Below are positions 7,655 through 15,554 of a stretch of 18,416 bases of DNA, one piece after another. Each line of letters begins with the position of its first letter. Positions within the stretch are counted from its first letter, which is position 1. Position numbers and translations under genes: made by a program. The stretch comes from Lautropia sp. SCN 70-15 (lineage in GTDB: Bacteria; Pseudomonadota; Gammaproteobacteria; Burkholderiales; Burkholderiaceae_E). The DNA lies in the NCBI GenBank assembly GCA_001724315.1, contig MEEC01000024.1, forward strand, positions 1-18,416, written 5' to 3'. A model generated the notes under the pieces. The model saw nothing but the letters and a program-made list of their open reading frames with translations, was not told the origin of the DNA and did no database searches.

Positions 7655-7663
7655 AGTCTAGCA
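7655..7663 (-). promoter_or_regulatory. Candidate extended -10 element for lptM-lysA
   Basis: On the minus strand, TGCTAGACT (7663 down to 7655) is an extended -10 (TG-N-TAGACT, 4/6 to TATAAT). It would put the transcription start within a base or two of the lptM GTG. No convincing -35 is seen. If used, lptM would be translated from a leaderless or nearly leaderless message, in keeping with its missing Shine-Dalgarno. Confidence 0.35.
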
Positions 7664-7671
7664 TGGGGCAA

Positions 7672-7712
7672 GGCCCGTCATTCCGGGCCCCGAACGCCGC
7701 AACGTGCGGCGT
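7672..7712 (-). terminator. Two tandem stem-loops after mrcA
   Basis: On the minus strand, directly after the mrcA stop, a 7-bp stem ACGCCGC/GCGGCGT (7694-7700 with 7706-7712, 5-nt loop) is followed by a 6-bp stem GGCCCG/CGGGCC (7672-7677 with 7684-7689, 6-nt loop). There is no U-tract beyond TT, so this is not a textbook intrinsic terminator. It may protect the mrcA 3' end or attenuate read-through into lptM-lysA. Confidence 0.45.
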
Positions 7713-10070
7713 CTAGAACACCTGGTCGCGCACTTCGTCGACGTTCTCGCCGGTGGCCAGGCCGTCCTCGATGCCGATGGTCGCGACGCCCTGTCCGGGC
7801 CGCGTTTCGCTCAGGTAGTACTCGCCGTCGAGCCGGACCACGCCGCGCGGCGGGTTCTCGCCGGCCTCGGGCACGCCCTTCAGTGCGGTGGCCATGTAGT
7901 CGATCCAGATCGGCAGGGCCAGGCCGCCGCCGGTTTCCCGGTCGCCGAGCTTGCGCGGCTGGTCGAACCCGACCCAGGCCACGGCGGCCACGGTGGGCTG
8001 GTAGCCGGCGAACCAGGCGTCGTGCGAATCGTTGGTCGTGCCGGTCTTGCCGGCCAGGTCGCTGCGCTTGAGCGACTTCGCCCGGGTGGCCGTGCCGAAA
8101 CGCACGACGCTGCGCAGCATGCTGTCCATCAGGAAGGCGTTGCGCGGATCGATCGCGCGGCGCGCCTCGTCGCCCGCGCGGGCCGGATGCGCCTGCGCCA
8201 GCACCCGGCCCGAGCCGTCGGTGATCCGCTCGACGATGTAGGGGTCGATCCGGTAGCCGCCGTTGGCGAACACCGAGACCGCCCCGACCATCTGCCAGGG
8301 CGTGACCGAGCCGGCGCCCAGCGCCATGGTCAGGAAGGCGGGGTGGCGAGCGGCGTCGAAGCCGAAGCGGGTGATGTAATCCTGGGCGTACTGTGGGCCG
8401 ATCTCGTCGAGGACCCGGATCGAGACCATGTTCTTCGAGCGGGCGAGCGCGCTGCGCAGCGGCATCGGGCCCTCGTACTTGCCGTCGTAGTTCTTGGGCT
8501 CCCAGAGCTGCCCGCCGGTGACGGCAGGATCGACCCGGAACGGCGCGTCGTTGACGATCGTGCTGGTCATGATCCCCTTCTCGAGCGCCGCCGAATAGAT
8601 GAAGGGCTTGAACGCCGAGCCCGGCTGGCGCCAGGCCTGGGTGACCCGGTTGAACTTGTTGCGCGAGAAGTCGAAGCCGCCGACCAGCGCCCGGACCGCG
8701 CCGTCGGTGGTGTTGGCGGCCACGAAGGCGCCCTGCACCTCGGGAAGCTGGGCGATCTCCCAATCGCCCTTCGCGTTCCGGGCAATGCGCACCACGGCGC
8801 CGCGCCGCAGCTGCAGCGCGGCAGGCGCCTTGGGTGCGAGCGCCCGCGCCACGAAGCGCAGGTTCTTCTGCTCGATGGCGATGGGCTCGCTGCCCTTGCC
8901 GCGGCTCACGGTCACCGCCTTCGGCGAGGCCTCCAGCACGACCGCCGGATCGAGCTGCTCGTCGAAATCTGCGGCCTCGGCGATCGCCGCGTCGATCTGG
9001 TCGGCCGCGACGGCCGGGTCGCTCGACAGCTCGATGAAGCGCTCGGGTCCGCGGAATCCGTGACGCCGGTCGTACTCGAACAGGCCGTCGCGCAGCGCCG
9101 CGTTGGCGGCCTTCTGGTCCTCGGCGAGGATGGTGGTGAAGATCTTCAGCCCGGATGTGTAGGAGTCCTCGCGGTAGAGGTCCCAGGCAAGCTGCCGCGC
9201 GAGCTCCGCCACGTAGGGGGCCTCGACCGCGTAGCCGGAGTCGGGCTGCGCGAACTGCAGCTTCTCGGCCAGCGCCGCGTCGTACTGGGCCTGGGTCAGG
9301 AAGCCGGACTCGAGCATCCGCCGCAGGATGTAGCGCTGGCGCTCGGTCGCGCGCCTGGGGTTCACCAGCGGATTGAAGCGCGAGGGCGCCTTGGGCAGGC
9401 CGGCGAGCATGGCCGCCTCGGCCGCGCTCACCTGGGCCAGGGGCTTGCCGAAGTAGGTCTGCGCGGCGGCCGCGAAGCCGTAGGCGCGCTTGCCCAGGAA
9501 GATCTGGTTCAGGTAGAGCTCGAGGATCTGGTCCTTGCTCAGGCTCTCCTCGATGCGGAAGGCGAGCAGGATCTCGATGATCTTCCGGGTGTAGGTGCGT
9601 TCGGGCGACAGGAAGAACTCGCGGGCCAGCTGCATCGTGAGCGTGCTGGCCCCCTGCTCGGTGCCGCCCGCGCTCAGGTTGGCCAGCGCGGCGCGCGCCA
9701 CGCCCACCAGGTCGACGCCGGCGTGCTCGAAGAAGCGGGCGTCCTCGGCGGCGACCACCGCGTACTTCATGACGTCGGGAACATCCTCGATGCGCACGAA
9801 GGTCCGCCGCTCTTCGCCGAACTCGCCGATCAGCACGCCATCGGCGGTGTACACGCGCAGCGGAATCCGCGGCCGGTAGTCGATCAGCGCGTCGAGCGGC
9901 GGCAGCCTGTCGTTGGCCAGCAACAGCGCGAGCGCGACCGCCAGCAGCGCCGACACGAGTCCCGCGACGGGGATCGCGATCGCCGCGAGCACGAGCGTCC
10001 GCCAGCGGAATCGGGCCGGCTTGGAGGCGGGGCGGGCGGGCTTGCGGCTCATGCGCGACGGCGCGGGCAA
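7713..10070 (-). CDS. mrcA: Penicillin-binding protein 1A (bifunctional transglycosylase/transpeptidase)
   Basis: A 785-residue class A PBP that polymerises lipid II and cross-links peptidoglycan in the periplasm, anchored by one N-terminal TM segment (about 26-52). The GT51 domain shows the catalytic Glu109 in AAEDARFFEHAGVD, GASTLTMQLAR and the KIIEILLAFRIE region. A PBP1A-type insert (about 325-450) separates it from the transpeptidase domain, which has S485-A-F-K488 (nucleophile), S545-K-N547 and K675-T-G-T. I chose the TTG at 10068-10070 because GAGGT (10084-10080) lies nine bases upstream and a TATAAT box sits just beyond. An ATG six codons in (10050-10052) is the alternative, without a Shine-Dalgarno, giving 779 residues. 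It is divergent from pilM. Confidence 0.96.
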   Translation of the reverse strand: MPAPSRMSRKPARPASKPARFRWRTLVLAAIAIPVAGLVSALLAVALALLLANDRLPPLDALIDYRPRIPLRVYTADGVLIGEFGEERRTFVRIEDVPDVMKYAVVAAEDARFFEHAGVDLVGVARAALANLSAGGTEQGASTLTMQLAREFFLSPERTYTRKIIEILLAFRIEESLSKDQILELYLNQIFLGKRAYGFAAAAQTYFGKPLAQVSAAEAAMLAGLPKAPSRFNPLVNPRRATERQRYILRRMLESGFLTQAQYDAALAEKLQFAQPDSGYAVEAPYVAELARQLAWDLYREDSYTSGLKIFTTILAEDQKAANAALRDGLFEYDRRHGFRGPERFIELSSDPAVAADQIDAAIAEAADFDEQLDPAVVLEASPKAVTVSRGKGSEPIAIEQKNLRFVARALAPKAPAALQLRRGAVVRIARNAKGDWEIAQLPEVQGAFVAANTTDGAVRALVGGFDFSRNKFNRVTQAWRQPGSAFKPFIYSAALEKGIMTSTIVNDAPFRVDPAVTGGQLWEPKNYDGKYEGPMPLRSALARSKNMVSIRVLDEIGPQYAQDYITRFGFDAARHPAFLTMALGAGSVTPWQMVGAVSVFANGGYRIDPYIVERITDGSGRVLAQAHPARAGDEARRAIDPRNAFLMDSMLRSVVRFGTATRAKSLKRSDLAGKTGTTNDSHDAWFAGYQPTVAAVAWVGFDQPRKLGDRETGGGLALPIWIDYMATALKGVPEAGENPPRGVVRLDGEYYLSETRPGQGVATIGIEDGLATGENVDEVRDQVF

Positions 10071-10102
10071 GGGGGAATGACCTCGGCGGAAGGGGATTGC
10101 CG

Positions 10103-10108
10103 ATTATA
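10103..10108 (-). promoter_or_regulatory. Consensus -10 box (TATAAT) upstream of mrcA
   Basis: A perfect TATAAT runs 10108 to 10103 on the minus strand inside very GC-rich DNA. It predicts a transcription start near 10096 and a leader of about 26 nt to the TTG start, with a GAGGT Shine-Dalgarno between them. No good -35 hexamer lies 16-18 bp upstream, so an activator or a weak promoter is possible. Confidence 0.5.
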
Positions 10109-10134
10109 CGGGCCCACTCCAGCCCCCGCCTGAT

Positions 10135-10166
10135 GGGGGTGGGGCCGACCCCGGGCAGGGCCGGGG
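10135..10166 (+). other. G-rich tract, possible G-quadruplex
   Basis: Five G-runs lie on the plus strand: 10135-10139, 10141-10144, 10153-10155, 10158-10160 and 10163-10166, with loops of 1, 8, 2 and 2 nt. One loop slightly exceeds the usual 7-nt limit. The tract sits 27 bp upstream of the mrcA TATAAT, between the two divergent promoters. Confidence 0.35.
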
Positions 10167-10253
10167 CAGGCCTCTGACAGGCCCGATCCTGCCGGATGGT
10201 CGTTGCCGTACGACGGATGGAGTCCCGCAACAGTCAAGTTTTCCACAAAAAGC

Positions 10254-10283
10254 TTTACATTAAATCGAGGCCATTGATAGCAT
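10254..10283 (+). promoter_or_regulatory. Candidate pilM operon promoter in an AT-rich intergenic segment
   Basis: The segment from about 10237 to 10340 is markedly richer in A+T than its surroundings. TTTACA (10254-10259) and TAGCAT (10278-10283), 18 bp apart, match the sigma-70 hexamers at 5/6 and 4/6 and would give a leader of about 55 nt. A second -35-like TTGATA (10274-10279) overlaps the same box, with only a weak partner at 10297-10302. Other spacings are possible, so the assignment is tentative. No sigma-54 consensus is seen. Confidence 0.35.
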
Positions 10284-10345
10284 TCAGAAACCAGATGCAA
10301 ATGGCCGCGTAAATATCTGTTCTAAAAGCATTTTTGAGGCAATCC

Positions 10346-11434
10346 GTGGCTATTACTCTGACAGGTGGGCTCAGGCGCGCCACCCCTCCCCTGGTGGGGA
10401 TAGACCTTAGCGCCTCGAGCGTCAAGGTGGTCGAGCTGTCGCGGGGCCAGAAGGCCGCGCTGCGGCTCGAGCGATACGCAATCGAGCCGATCGAGCGAGG
10501 CGCGATCGTCGACGGCAACATCGAGAAGCCCGAGGCGGTCGCCGACTCGCTGACGCGGGCGCTCAAGCGCTGCGGCACCAGGGCGAAGGAAGCGGCCCTG
10601 GCCCTGCCGTCCGGCGCGGTCATCACCAAGAAGATCAGCCTGCCCGGCGGTCTGCGCGAAGAGGACTACGAGGTCCAGGTCGAGACCGAGGCCAGCCAGT
10701 ACATCCCCTTCCCGATCGACGAGGTCAACCTCGACTTCCAGATCCTGGGGCCCGCCAGCTCCGCGGAAGACGAGCCGGACGTCGAGGTGCTGCTCGCCGC
10801 GTCGCGCAAGGAGAAGGTCGACGACCGGGTCGCCGTGGCCGAGATGGCCGGGCTGAAGCCCGTGGTCATGGACGTCGAGCCCTACGCGCTGCGCTCGGCG
10901 GTCGACCACGTGACCGGCTTCCTGCCCGATGCGGGGCAGGGCCGGATCATCGCCGTGTTCTCGATCGGCCAGACCACCACCAGCGTGACGGTGGTGCTCA
11001 ACCAGCAGACGATCTTCGAGCGCGAGCAGGCCTTCGGCGGCCAGCAGCTCACGCAGGAGCTGGTGCGGCTGTACGGGCTGACGCCCGAGGAGGCCGAGGC
11101 CCGCAAGCGCACCGGCGACCTGCCCGACAACTACCAGCGCGACCTGCTCCAGCCTTTCGTGGAGCAGGGCGCCACCGACATCGGCCGCGCGCTCCAGTTC
11201 TTCTTCACCTCCACGCCCTACACCCGGGTCGACCAGATCCTGCTGGCCGGCGGCTCGGCGGTGGTGCCGGGACTGGTCGAGGCGGTGGCCGAGCGCACCC
11301 AGGTGCCCACCGAGCTGTTGAGCCCCTTCAAGGGCATGGAACTGTCGGAGTCGATCCGCGAACGCCAGCTGCGCGGTGACGCGCCGGCGCTCCTGGTCGC
11401 CGCCGGCCTCGCAATGCGCAGGTTCGACGCATGA
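10346..11434 (+). CDS. pilM: Type IV pilus assembly protein PilM (actin-like ATPase)
   Basis: A 362-residue cytoplasmic, FtsA/actin-like protein that anchors the pilus alignment complex by binding the PilN N-terminus. The phosphate-binding start of the fold is PLVGIDLSASSVKVVEL at about 15-31. EASQYIPFPIDEVNLDFQIL, IIAVFSIGQTTTSVTVV (second phosphate loop) and ILLAGGSAVVPGL (adenosine region) are family hallmarks. I chose the GTG at 10346 because GAGG (10336-10339) lies six bases upstream. An in-frame TTG at 10334 would add four residues but overlaps that Shine-Dalgarno. The stop overlaps pilN as ATGA. It is the first gene of pilMNOPQ and divergent from mrcA, as in many Gammaproteobacteria and Betaproteobacteria. 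Confidence 0.96.
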   Translation: MAITLTGGLRRATPPLVGIDLSASSVKVVELSRGQKAALRLERYAIEPIERGAIVDGNIEKPEAVADSLTRALKRCGTRAKEAALALPSGAVITKKISLPGGLREEDYEVQVETEASQYIPFPIDEVNLDFQILGPASSAEDEPDVEVLLAASRKEKVDDRVAVAEMAGLKPVVMDVEPYALRSAVDHVTGFLPDAGQGRIIAVFSIGQTTTSVTVVLNQQTIFEREQAFGGQQLTQELVRLYGLTPEEAEARKRTGDLPDNYQRDLLQPFVEQGATDIGRALQFFFTSTPYTRVDQILLAGGSAVVPGLVEAVAERTQVPTELLSPFKGMELSESIRERQLRGDAPALLVAAGLAMRRFDA

Positions 11435-12123
11435 ACGTGAGAATCAATCTGCTGCCGCATCGCGAGATGCGGCGTGAGCGCCGCAAGAAGGACTTCCTGC
11501 TGCTGCTCGGGGCCACCACGATCGGCGCGGCGCTGGCCGCTCTCGCGGTGGGCATGGTCATCGACGGCCAGATCGACTCGCAGCGCGCGCGCAACGATTT
11601 CATCCGCGCCGAGAACGCCAAGCTCGACGAGCAGATCAAGGAGATCGCGACGCTGCGCGCCGAGATCGACGCGCTGCGCGCCCGCCAGCTGGCGGTCGAG
11701 ACGTTGCAGGCCAACCGCACGATCCCTGTTCACCTGGTCGACGAGCTGGTCAAGCAGATGCCCGAGGGCGCCTTCCTGAAGAGCGTGAAGCAGGATGCGC
11801 GCAAGGTCACGCTGGTCGGGCTGGCGCAGTCCAACGAGCGGATCTCGGACCTGCTGCGCAGCCTCGCGAACGACTCGCCCTGGCTGGAGCGTCCCGAGCT
11901 CGTCGAGATCAAGGCGGTTCCGCTCGGCGATCCGCAGGCGGCCAGGCAGCCCGGGCGCGGCGCGGCCGATGGCGCCGACGCGCGGCGGGTCTACGAGTTC
12001 TCGGTCAACGCGCTGATCCGCAGCCCGGAGGCCGAGGCCGCTGCCGCCGCCGCTCAGGGCGGCCAGGCCAGGCCCGCCCCGGCCCGGCAGGCGGCGCTCG
12101 CGCCGGCCACAGCCAGGAACTGA
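11431..12123 (+). CDS. pilN: Type IV pilus assembly protein PilN
   Basis: A 230-residue bitopic inner-membrane protein of the pilus alignment subcomplex. The short cytoplasmic N-terminus MNVRINLLPHREMRRERRK contains the conserved INLLP motif (residues 5-9) that docks into PilM. One TM helix follows (about 23-45, LLLLGATTIGAALAALAVGM), then a coiled coil (about 48-95) and a periplasmic ferredoxin-like domain that pairs with PilO. The C-terminus has an Ala/Gln/Pro-rich tail of roughly 30 residues after ALIRSPEAEA, longer than the fold needs. The ATG is embedded in the pilM stop (ATGA), and pilO begins four bases after the pilN stop. Confidence 0.95.
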   Translation: MNVRINLLPHREMRRERRKKDFLLLLGATTIGAALAALAVGMVIDGQIDSQRARNDFIRAENAKLDEQIKEIATLRAEIDALRARQLAVETLQANRTIPVHLVDELVKQMPEGAFLKSVKQDARKVTLVGLAQSNERISDLLRSLANDSPWLERPELVEIKAVPLGDPQAARQPGRGAADGADARRVYEFSVNALIRSPEAEAAAAAAQGGQARPAPARQAALAPATARN

Positions 12124-12127
12124 CGCC

Positions 12128-12862
12128 ATGGCAAAGCTGAATCCGAAGATCGATCTCTCCGCGGTCGCCGCCCAGTTCGACGGGCTGCGCGAGCGCCACC
12201 CCGGGCTGTGGCCCGCGCTGCCCAAGGTCGCGCTGCTCGCCCTGATCGTCGCCGCCGTCATGGCGGTGGCCTGGGCGTTGCACTGGAAAGGCAAGTTCGA
12301 GGAGCTCGAGCGCCGGCGCGGCGAGGAGGTCCAGCTGCGCAGCCAGTTCGTCGACAAGATGAAACAGGCGGTCAACCTGCCGGTGCTGCGCAAGCAGAAG
12401 GAGCAGGTCATGCAGTACGTGAGCCAGCTCGAAAAGCAGCTGCCCAGCAAGGCCGAGATGGACGCGCTGCTGTCCGACATCAACCAGGCCGGCGTCGGGC
12501 GCGGGCTGCAGTTCGAGCTGTTCACGCCCGGCCAGGTGATGGTCCGCGAGTACTACGCGGAGCTGCCGATCAGCATCCGGCTCACCGGCGACTATCACGA
12601 CTTCGCGGCCTTCACCAGCGACGTGGCCAACCTGCCGCGCATCGTCACGCTGCACGACGTGCGCATCGTCGCGCCGGATCGCGCCGGCCCCGCGACCGGC
12701 GGCGTCAAGCCGGCAGGGCCGCTGGTGATGGAGGCCACGGCGAAGACCTTCCGCTACCTCGATGCGGAAGAGGTGGCCGAGCAGAAACGCAAGGAAGCCG
12801 CGGCGAAGGCGCCCGCGGGCAAAGGCAAGGGCAAGGGCAAGGCAGGCGGAGGCAAGGCATGA
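12128..12862 (+). CDS. pilO: Type IV pilus assembly protein PilO
   Basis: A 244-residue inner-membrane partner of PilN. A cytoplasmic N-terminus of about 33 residues precedes one TM helix (about 34-52, VALLALIVAAVMAVAWAL). A periplasmic coiled coil (about 56-115) and an alpha/beta domain follow, including LQFELFTPGQVMVREYYAELPISIRLTGDYHDFAAFTSDVA, typical of PilO. The PilN/PilO heterodimer links PilM to PilP and PilQ. The last 25 or so residues are an unusual low-complexity Lys/Ala/Gly tail with repeated GK steps. The stop overlaps the pilP ATG as ATGA. Confidence 0.95.
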   Translation: MAKLNPKIDLSAVAAQFDGLRERHPGLWPALPKVALLALIVAAVMAVAWALHWKGKFEELERRRGEEVQLRSQFVDKMKQAVNLPVLRKQKEQVMQYVSQLEKQLPSKAEMDALLSDINQAGVGRGLQFELFTPGQVMVREYYAELPISIRLTGDYHDFAAFTSDVANLPRIVTLHDVRIVAPDRAGPATGGVKPAGPLVMEATAKTFRYLDAEEVAEQKRKEAAAKAPAGKGKGKGKAGGGKA

Positions 12863-13410
12863 CCCGCGAAACGATTGCGGCAAGGACGCCGCTGCTCGCC
12901 GCCGCGATGCTGGCGGCGTTGCTGGCCGGCTGCGGCGACGACCGCAGCGAATTGCGCAGCTGGATGGAGAACGTGCGTGCGACCACGCAGCCGGTCCGGG
13001 AAACGATCGCCGAGCCGAAGAAGTTCGAGCCTTTCCGCTACGATCGCGCCGCCGAGGTCCACCCGTTCGCGCGCACCCGGCTCGCCGGCCTGTCGCCGGA
13101 CGATGCGCGCTCGAGCCGAGGCAGCGTGCTGAAGCCCGACCTGGCGCGGCCGCGCGAGCAGCTGGAGAGCTTCCCGCTCGACGCGATCCGGATGGTGGGG
13201 CACATGTCGAACGGCAGGCAGAACTTCGCGTTGCTGCAGGTCGAGAGCGTCGTGCACCAGGCCCGGGTGGGCAACCACGCAGGACAGAACCACGGCGTCA
13301 TCACGCGTGTCGCCGAAAACGAAGTGAGGCTGCGGGAGCTGGTGCAGGACGCGGCCGGTGACTGGGTCCACCGCGAGACGACCTTGCAGTTGCAGGAGGG
13401 GGGCAAATGA
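12859..13410 (+). CDS. pilP: Type IV pilus assembly lipoprotein PilP
   Basis: A 183-residue inner-membrane lipoprotein that bridges PilN/PilO to the N-domains of the PilQ secretin. The signal peptide ends in LLAGC with lipidated Cys25 and Gly24 before it. A flexible segment follows (ELRSWMENVRATTQPVRETI, PFRYD), then a periplasmic beta-domain from about residue 95 (LESFPLDAIRMVGHM, FALLQVESVVHQARVGNHAGQNHGVI, VRLRELVQDAAGDWVHRETTLQL), a clear PilP pattern. Asp27 and Asp28 follow the Cys region, in keeping with inner-membrane retention. It overlaps pilO and pilQ by four bases each. Confidence 0.96.
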   Translation: MTRETIAARTPLLAAAMLAALLAGCGDDRSELRSWMENVRATTQPVRETIAEPKKFEPFRYDRAAEVHPFARTRLAGLSPDDARSSRGSVLKPDLARPREQLESFPLDAIRMVGHMSNGRQNFALLQVESVVHQARVGNHAGQNHGVITRVAENEVRLRELVQDAAGDWVHRETTLQLQEGGK

Positions 13411-15554
13411 TTTCGATTACCGGCGGGCAGTCACGCATCCAGGGCGCTTTCGCGAGATCGGCAGGCCGCGCCTGCGCGGTCCTGATGGTCTGGCTGGCCG
13501 GCGCATCCGCCGCGCTGGCCCAGTCCAACTCGATCGAGTCGGTCACCAGCGCCCAGCAGGGCAGCACGACCTACCTCAGGATCAACCTCAAGTCCCCGCC
13601 GGCCACCGTGCCCGCGGGCTTCTCGATCTCCAGCCCGCCGCGCATCGCGCTCGACCTGGTCGACACCGCCAACGCCTCCGGCCAGAACACGATCGAGCTG
13701 CCGCAGGGCGACGTGCGCAGCGTCGCCATCGTGCAGTCGGGCCAGCGCTCGCGGCTCGTGCTCAACCTCAAGCGGGCGCTGAGCCACACCACCACGATCG
13801 ACGGCAACTCGCTGGTGGTGGCGCTCGAGCCGGTCACGACCGCGCCCTCCGCGGGCGCGTCGGCGAGCACCTACAGCTTCGCGAAGGCCGACACCGCGGC
13901 CAGCCAGGCCTTGCGCGACGTCGACTTCCGGCGCGGCCGCGACGGCGAGGGCCGCGTGGTCGTCGAGCTCTCCGACAGCGGCGTCGGCGTCGACGTGCGC
14001 CAGCAGGGCTCGACGATCGTGGTCGACTTCCTGAACACCGCGCTGCCCGACAACCTGCGCCGCCGCCTCGACGTGGGCGACTTCGGCACGCCGGTCAGCT
14101 CGGTGCGCGCCTTCCAGCAGGGCGACAACGCCAGGCTGGTGATCGAGCCCACCGGCCAGTGGGAGCACAACGCCTACCAGAGCGACACGCAGTTCGTCGT
14201 CGAGGTCAAGCCGGTTCGCGAGGACCCGTCGCGGCTCGCGCAGGGCTCGCAGCCCCGCTACCGCGGCGAGCGCCTGTCGCTGAACTTCCAGAACGTGGAG
14301 GTCCGCGCGCTGCTGCAGGTCATCGCCGACTTCACGAACCTGAACATCGTCACGAGCGACTCGGTGGCGGGCAGCCTCACGCTGCGCCTGAAGGACGTGC
14401 CCTGGGACCAGGCGCTGGACATCGTGCTCCAGTCCAAGGGCCTGGACATGCGCCGCAACGGCAACGTGATCATGGTCGCGCCGCGCGACGAGCTGGCGGC
14501 CAAGGAGAAGCTCGAGCTCGAGGCCCGCCAGCAGATCGCCGAGATCGAGCCGGTGCGCACCGAGACCTTCCAGCTGAACTACCAGAAGGCCGAGGAAGTC
14601 CAGAAGCTGCTCGGCAACGACAAGCAGCGCGTGCTGTCCAAGCGCGGCAGCGTGGTCATCGACCAGCGCACCAACAAGGTCTTCGTGCAGGACACGGTCT
14701 CGCGCCTCGAGGCGGTCCGCAAGGTCATCGAGCAGGTCGACGTGCCGGTGCGCCAGGTGCTGATCGAGGCCCGCATCGTCGAGGCCGACGACCGTTTCTC
14801 GCGCAACCTGGGCGCGCGCTTCGGCTACAACCGGATCAACGCCAGCGCCGGCAGCTTCGCCGGCCGGGCCACGGTGTCCGGCAACCTGCAGGGCGTGGCC
14901 GACCTGACGCCGCTGCCCACCGCGATCAGCGCGGGCACCACGCTGCTGCCGAACGCCAACTTCGTGAACCTGCCGGCGTCGGCGATCGGCACGATCCAGC
15001 CCTCGTCCTTCGCGGTCAGCCTGTTCAACTCCGGCCTGACCCGCTTCCTGAACCTGGAGATCTCGGCGCTCGAGGCCGACCAGCGGGGCAAGGTGCTGTC
15101 CAGCCCGCGGGTGCTCACCGCCGACCAGGGCACCGCGATCATCGAGCAGGGCAAGGAGATCCCGTACCAGCAGGCCACCTCGAGCGGCGCGACCGCGGTG
15201 CAGTTCAAGAAGGCGGTGCTCAAGCTCGAGGTCACGCCGCAGATCACGCCCGAAGGCAGCGTCATCATGACGGTCAAGGTCAGCCGCGACAACGCGGCGG
15301 AGCTGCTGCCCAGCGGCGTGGCGATCGACACGCGGCGGGTCGAGACCCAGGTGCTGGTCGAGAACGGCGGCACCGTGGTCATCGGCGGCATCTACGAGCA
15401 GGTCGAGCGCGACCGGGAGAACAAGGTGCCGCTGCTCGGCGACATCCCGATCCTCGGCTACGCGTTCAAGAACAAGGAGCGCCAGAACGACCGCAGCGAG
15501 CTGCTGGTCTTCCTGACCCCGCGTGTCGTGACCGACACCGCGATGGCGAGGTGA
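13407..15554 (+). CDS. pilQ: Type IV pilus secretin PilQ
   Basis: A 715-residue outer-membrane secretin through which the pilus passes. A Sec signal peptide ends near residue 38 (AALA|QS). Two AMIN-type peptidoglycan-binding domains follow (roughly 41-140 and 165-268). An STN/N0 domain (about 285-345, LSLNFQNVEVRALLQVIADF) and an N1/NolW domain (about 385-460) lead to the beta-barrel secretin domain. The C-terminal signature VPLLGDIPILGYAFKNK starts at residue 674. Translation begins at an ATG inside the pilP stop with a strong AGGAGG (13394-13399) seven bases upstream, the best Shine-Dalgarno of the operon. That suits a subunit needed in about a dozen copies per pore. Its stop overlaps aroK as GTGA. 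Confidence 0.97.
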   Translation: MISITGGQSRIQGAFARSAGRACAVLMVWLAGASAALAQSNSIESVTSAQQGSTTYLRINLKSPPATVPAGFSISSPPRIALDLVDTANASGQNTIELPQGDVRSVAIVQSGQRSRLVLNLKRALSHTTTIDGNSLVVALEPVTTAPSAGASASTYSFAKADTAASQALRDVDFRRGRDGEGRVVVELSDSGVGVDVRQQGSTIVVDFLNTALPDNLRRRLDVGDFGTPVSSVRAFQQGDNARLVIEPTGQWEHNAYQSDTQFVVEVKPVREDPSRLAQGSQPRYRGERLSLNFQNVEVRALLQVIADFTNLNIVTSDSVAGSLTLRLKDVPWDQALDIVLQSKGLDMRRNGNVIMVAPRDELAAKEKLELEARQQIAEIEPVRTETFQLNYQKAEEVQKLLGNDKQRVLSKRGSVVIDQRTNKVFVQDTVSRLEAVRKVIEQVDVPVRQVLIEARIVEADDRFSRNLGARFGYNRINASAGSFAGRATVSGNLQGVADLTPLPTAISAGTTLLPNANFVNLPASAIGTIQPSSFAVSLFNSGLTRFLNLEISALEADQRGKVLSSPRVLTADQGTAIIEQGKEIPYQQATSSGATAVQFKKAVLKLEVTPQITPEGSVIMTVKVSRDNAAELLPSGVAIDTRRVETQVLVENGGTVVIGGIYEQVERDRENKVPLLGDIPILGYAFKNKERQNDRSELLVFLTPRVVTDTAMAR

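Noticed and set aside
6181..7716. 511-codon open frame on the plus strand opposite lysA and lptM
   Set aside because: Antisense shadow. lysA carries the PLP lysine, active-site cysteine and expected length, so the minus strand is the coding one.
7704..10133. 809-codon open frame on the plus strand opposite mrcA
   Set aside because: Antisense shadow of a complete PBP1A gene with all catalytic motifs; no recognisable fold and low-complexity composition.
10239..10247. TTTTCCACA, a match to the DnaA-box consensus
   Set aside because: Single copy. About one match to this loose 9-mer is expected by chance in 18 kb, and no other boxes, AT-rich unwinding cluster or origin genes are nearby.
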